Below, piece by piece: positions 20,285 to 23,145 of a stretch of DNA of 23,145 bases; the stretch's first letter is position 1, and each line of letters starts with the position of its first letter. The position numbers and the translations under genes are program-made. The stretch is taken from assembly GCA_032718475.1 (NCBI GenBank), contig JAUCBJ010008318.1:1-23145 (forward strand), in the 5' to 3' direction. A model generated the notes under the pieces. That model was not told where the DNA came from. It did not search any database and was given only the letters and a program-made list of their open reading frames with translations. This DNA is from Nemertoderma westbladi. Lineage: Eukaryota; Xenacoelomorpha; Nemertodermatida; Nemertodermatidae.

Positions 20285-20570
20285 TAGTACCGGTATATAA
20301 AATATATCACATTTTGCTCATTTCTTAAATGTGTGCAAATTACATTTGCATTAGGCCTACGCCTACTGCATTAAGTTGACAACAATCAGACAATAGGCAG
20401 ACTGGCAGATAGGCGATAATTATAGTTGAATTCATAAAAGTAGTTCACTTTACACCCAGCTGCCCAGTTCACTTTATCTCAGCTGACATTAACTCAGACA
20501 GACAGAGGTAAGGCCTACCGGTACTGAACGGCTGAAAGACGCAACGCAAAAAACAGACAAATAACATAAA
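20285..20570. other. Upstream region of RanGAP1
   Basis: No gene. It presumably contains the promoter and 5' UTR, but I see no clear TATA box or start site. It holds TACCGGTA (20288, 20516), TAGGCCTA (20352) and two AGTTCACTTTA sites (about 20442 and 20466). A donor-like AGGTAAG occurs near 20506-20512, so a 5' UTR intron cannot be excluded. Confidence 0.4.
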
Positions 20571-22819
20571 ATGAATTCCGAATCCAGATCCAGCAATAAT
20601 AACGAAATACCGGTAATCAATACCGGTACCGATAATCACTCAGAATGTTCGGTTTCCTTCGATGGTCGTGGACTGAAACTCAACAAATCTGAAGACGCTG
20701 AACCAATCTGTCAATCTATTAGAGACACCGATGGTAAACTGAAAGTTTTACGACTAAGCGGGAATAGTTTAGGAGTTGAAGCAGCGGAAGCGATAGCAGA
20801 GACTCTTACAGAGCAACCCGGTCTAGAGAGGTTGTTGTGGTCGGATTTATTTACGGGAAGGCAGAAAGAAGAGATTCCGGTAGCGTTGGGCAAACTCGGT
20901 GAGGCGATGACGTTTGCAGGAGCGGCGCTAACCGAAATCGACTTGAGTAACAACGCGTTGGGTCCCAATGGGATGGTCGGCTTGACGGATCTGTTTAAGA
21001 GTCGAGTTGTTTATTCGTTGCGGAAATTGAATCTGAATAACACCGGGTTGGGGGTTACCGGAGGGAGGATGTTAGCCGGGTGTCTGAAGGAGGCTCGGCG
21101 GAAGTGTGTGGAGGAGGGATTGGAGTGGAGGTAAGTAGGCCTACCAACCGTATCGTACCACACATGTCCTGTTGGTCTATTTGTGCCTTGAACAACTCTG
21201 CTGTCCAGGACGAACTTATCTTGTGAAAAGCAGAAAAGGAAAGTAGATTTTGAGATTTATAGAAACTATTTTCCCCTGTCCCGCTGTCACCAGAATAAGT
21301 GATGAATTAATTATCAATAAATATGCTACTACTAACAGACTAGTGGGCCTACCCGTCCACGTCCACCCACTGTCTACATTCTGTACGTGTAGAAATGTAG
21401 TAAATTCTTCATAAATAAATAAAATAAATAAATTTAAATATATTAATATTGTGACCTTTTTGTAGTTTCCTTTTCGTAACTGTTCTCAATTTTCAGTTTA
21501 GGCTAATGTTCTCCTTATTTACAGCACTAATATACCTGTAGCTCAAGGTATAGTTACAATCCCTGATCCTTACCAGTAAATTAATGTTAACGGCATTACT
21601 TCAGGCTTTAACGGCGCCATCTCAGCTGCTGTTAAAATCGTAATGTTGTTTATGACATATGAAACAACGTCAATAACGACAGAACGTTGCCAAGATGCAA
21701 TGCAATTATAACCGATGCCGACAATGCAATGATAACCGATTAATTACGAGTTCCGTTCTCTTTTAGGTTGAGTGAGTTCCTAGCTGGACGGAACAGACTG
21801 GAGGTTGAAGGTTCCAAGGCGTTGGCCGACGCGTTCCACGCAATGGGAACGTTGGAACGCGTGGAATTGCCGCAGAACGGGATAACCCACCGCGGATATC
21901 GGCGTTGGCTTCCGCGTTCCTAAACAACCCTCGACTCAGATTGGTCAACCTGAACGACAACACGTTCACGGCGGTGGGAGCGGCGGCGATGGCGGAAGCC
22001 GTGACCCGGATGCGGAACCTCGAGACCCTGAACTTAGGGGACTGTCTGGTCCGAACGAGGGCGCGGAACGGCTAGCCGAGGCGTTCCGCGATGGGGGAAC
22101 ACATCCCGAGCTGAGGGAGGTGAACCTGAGCGGCGGGGAGATCAGACGTGGCCGGGATTGAAGTTAGTGACGGGACGGCGTTGTTTGGGTGCGGTCCGTT
22201 GGCGCCGATCGACTTCAATGCCAACAACTTCTGTGTGTCAGGAACGGACGAGATCGGGTGTGCGTTCGAATCGGCACGGCGGGCCGAGACGTTAGTGGGA
22301 CTCAACGACGATGAGGGCTCCGAGCTGGACTCAAAACCCCCATATTCACCCACTGTAAGCGACTTCTGGGCGTCGCCCACAAGCGATAACATCCGCGCCC
22401 TTGGCCACGACCAATTATTGAAACTTCTACTAGAAGACCTCGATGACCAATTGGAGGAAGTGGACTCGGTGGTTGAGAGTCCTTCCCTAGTCCTCGCTGC
22501 GCTCAATGAGGACTCCTCCGACGAGATCCTCCCCTGTATCGACTCGCTCCTCTCCCGTTGCTCCTCCTACCCAGAGGACGTGGTTATCTACCTCCTCTCC
22601 CGCATGGGTCTCCTAAAGTCGGAAGATCGACTGATTAAGCCGCTCCCCGTCTCGCATCTCCGAGCGCCTCTCCTACTCATCTCCCACATCGCTCGCCATC
22701 GACTCCTCCCACTCGCTCCTCTCGTATACTTTAAGGTCTTCCTCGGCCGATCCCATAGACGTCTCGAAGGATACAGTAAGGAACGAACTGTGGCTCTCAA
22801 TCTATTACATTCTTTGTAG
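20571..22819 (+). CDS. RANGAP1: RanGAP1, Ran GTPase-activating protein (two coding exons; frame broken in exon 2)
   Basis: RanGAP1 makes Ran hydrolyse GTP on the cytoplasmic side of the nuclear pore, which keeps the Ran gradient for nuclear transport. Exon 1 (20571-21130) starts at the first ATG and codes 186 residues plus two bases of leucine-rich repeats: LRLSGNSLG (59-68), the RanGAP signature SDLFTGR (91-97) with its conserved Arg, IDLSNNALG (123-131) and LNLNNTGLG (153-161). Exon 2 (21767-22819) continues [33 protein letters not shown] and NLGDCLV. It ends in the RanGAP1 C-terminal domain with MGLLKSED, whose LKSE (22613-22624) fits the SUMO site used to hold the protein at the pore. Three frame changes (about 21895, 22060 and 22141-22148) break the ORF. 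The acidic linker is very short compared with vertebrate RanGAP1. Confidence 0.93.
21131..21766 (+). other. RanGAP1 intron
   Basis: 636 bp, with donor AG|GTAAGT at 21131 and acceptor TTCTCTTTTAG|G at 21766. It interrupts a codon after the second base, and joining the exons keeps the leucine-rich repeat text in frame at the junction. TAGGCCTA overlaps the donor side (21136-21143). The presence of an intron argues against a processed retrocopy. Confidence 0.88.
21895..22147 (+). other. Frame lesions in RanGAP1 exon 2
   Basis: The conserved text moves from phase 0 to phase 2 at about 21895 (one base missing) and to phase 1 at about 22060 (one base missing in a G run). It then moves back to phase 2 between 22141 and 22148 (equivalent to one base extra or two missing). 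Stops follow at 21921, 22073 and 22159 in the abandoned frames. Confidence 0.85.
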
Positions 22820-22887
22820 ATTATCTTTTAAGGTTGTTTATTGACAACTAAATGTATCAACGACTTCCCTCTCGAATATCTTTTTAA

Positions 22888-22893
22888 AATAAA
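22888..22893 (+). promoter_or_regulatory. Polyadenylation signal of RanGAP1
   Basis: AATAAA lies 69 bp after the stop codon at 22817-22819, a normal distance for a short 3' UTR. Confidence 0.65.
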
Positions 22894-23145
22894 TTGAATT
22901 CATTTGTGTCCCGGTAAAATTCTAGTTAATATTCTGCGATTGACTAGAAGACCGATTCACACAATAACGGCAATAAACCCTTCATCTTAAATAGCCTCTC
23001 GCACGGAAACCATACCCTAACTAACTTTCCTATACTATTACCTTTGCTTTCCCCTCCATTTTGTATTGATTATTGAGTCCACTAGCATTGCTATTGATTA
23101 ACCTACTTACCATCCAACATAGATAAGGTAGTTATTGCCGTATCA
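22894..23145. other. 3' flank, no gene seen
   Basis: It contains GTCCACTAGCATTGCTA (23077-23093), which matches 7405-7421 except for one base. ATAACGGCAATAA (about 22965) and its near reverse complement TTATTGCCGTAT (about 23132) may be the ends of a ~175-bp inverted-repeat element cut by the window edge. That is weak. Confidence 0.4.

Noticed and set aside
22072-22506. Minus-strand 144-codon ORF over RanGAP1 exon 2
   Set aside because: Serine-rich antisense shadow of GC-rich coding DNA, with no homology I recognise.
22965-23143. Small inverted-repeat element at the window end
   Set aside because: Only about 9-12 bp of imperfect pairing and no visible target duplication; the window ends there.

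Overview
The window is animal nuclear DNA, probably from a marine invertebrate. The evidence is a spliced RanGAP1-type gene with the C-terminal SUMO-target domain found in animals, a Ty3/Gypsy LTR retrotransposon, a LINE reverse transcriptase fragment, terminal-inverted-repeat (TIR) elements and several minisatellites. I see no bacterial operons, phage genes, CRISPR array or rRNA. The species cannot be fixed from the sequence.

Layout. 1-1263 is AT-rich with no gene. 1264-1290 is a 27-C homopolymer abutting a 31-bp minisatellite (1291-2677) with higher-order structure. 2690-3465 is a diverged ~164-bp tandem repeat. 3980-5280 is a 5'-truncated, frameshifted LINE reverse transcriptase, followed by a 48-bp minisatellite (5376-6990) and an AT-rich stretch with a LINE-like tail ending in CAAT repeats (to 7574). 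7574-8436 is a second array of the 31-bp family. 8783-14201 is a complete Gypsy-type LTR retrotransposon on the minus strand: 302-bp LTRs that look identical, a 5-bp target duplication, gag, protease, RT, RNase H and integrase, with several coding lesions.

14207-20570 is gene-free and packed with non-autonomous elements: a 1001-bp TIR element full of TGGCAA motifs (15292-16292), a 480-bp TIR element whose arms are CCCCAAAA/TTTTGGGG repeats (16395-16874), and a larger nested structure (16987-20284) carrying GTCACG(T/G)TCGTAAC motifs, an inner inverted-repeat unit and a tRNA-derived SINE-like segment. This part of the window is strikingly enriched in the palindromes TAGGCCTA and TACCGGTA.

20571-22819 (+) is the only recognisable host gene: RanGAP1, the GTPase-activating protein for Ran in nucleocytoplasmic transport, in two coding exons. 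Exon 1 and the 3' two thirds of exon 2 are clean, but three frame changes lie within about 250 bp in the middle. Either it is a young pseudogene or the consensus has base errors there. The same doubt applies to the LTR element, whose LTRs look new while its ORFs are broken.
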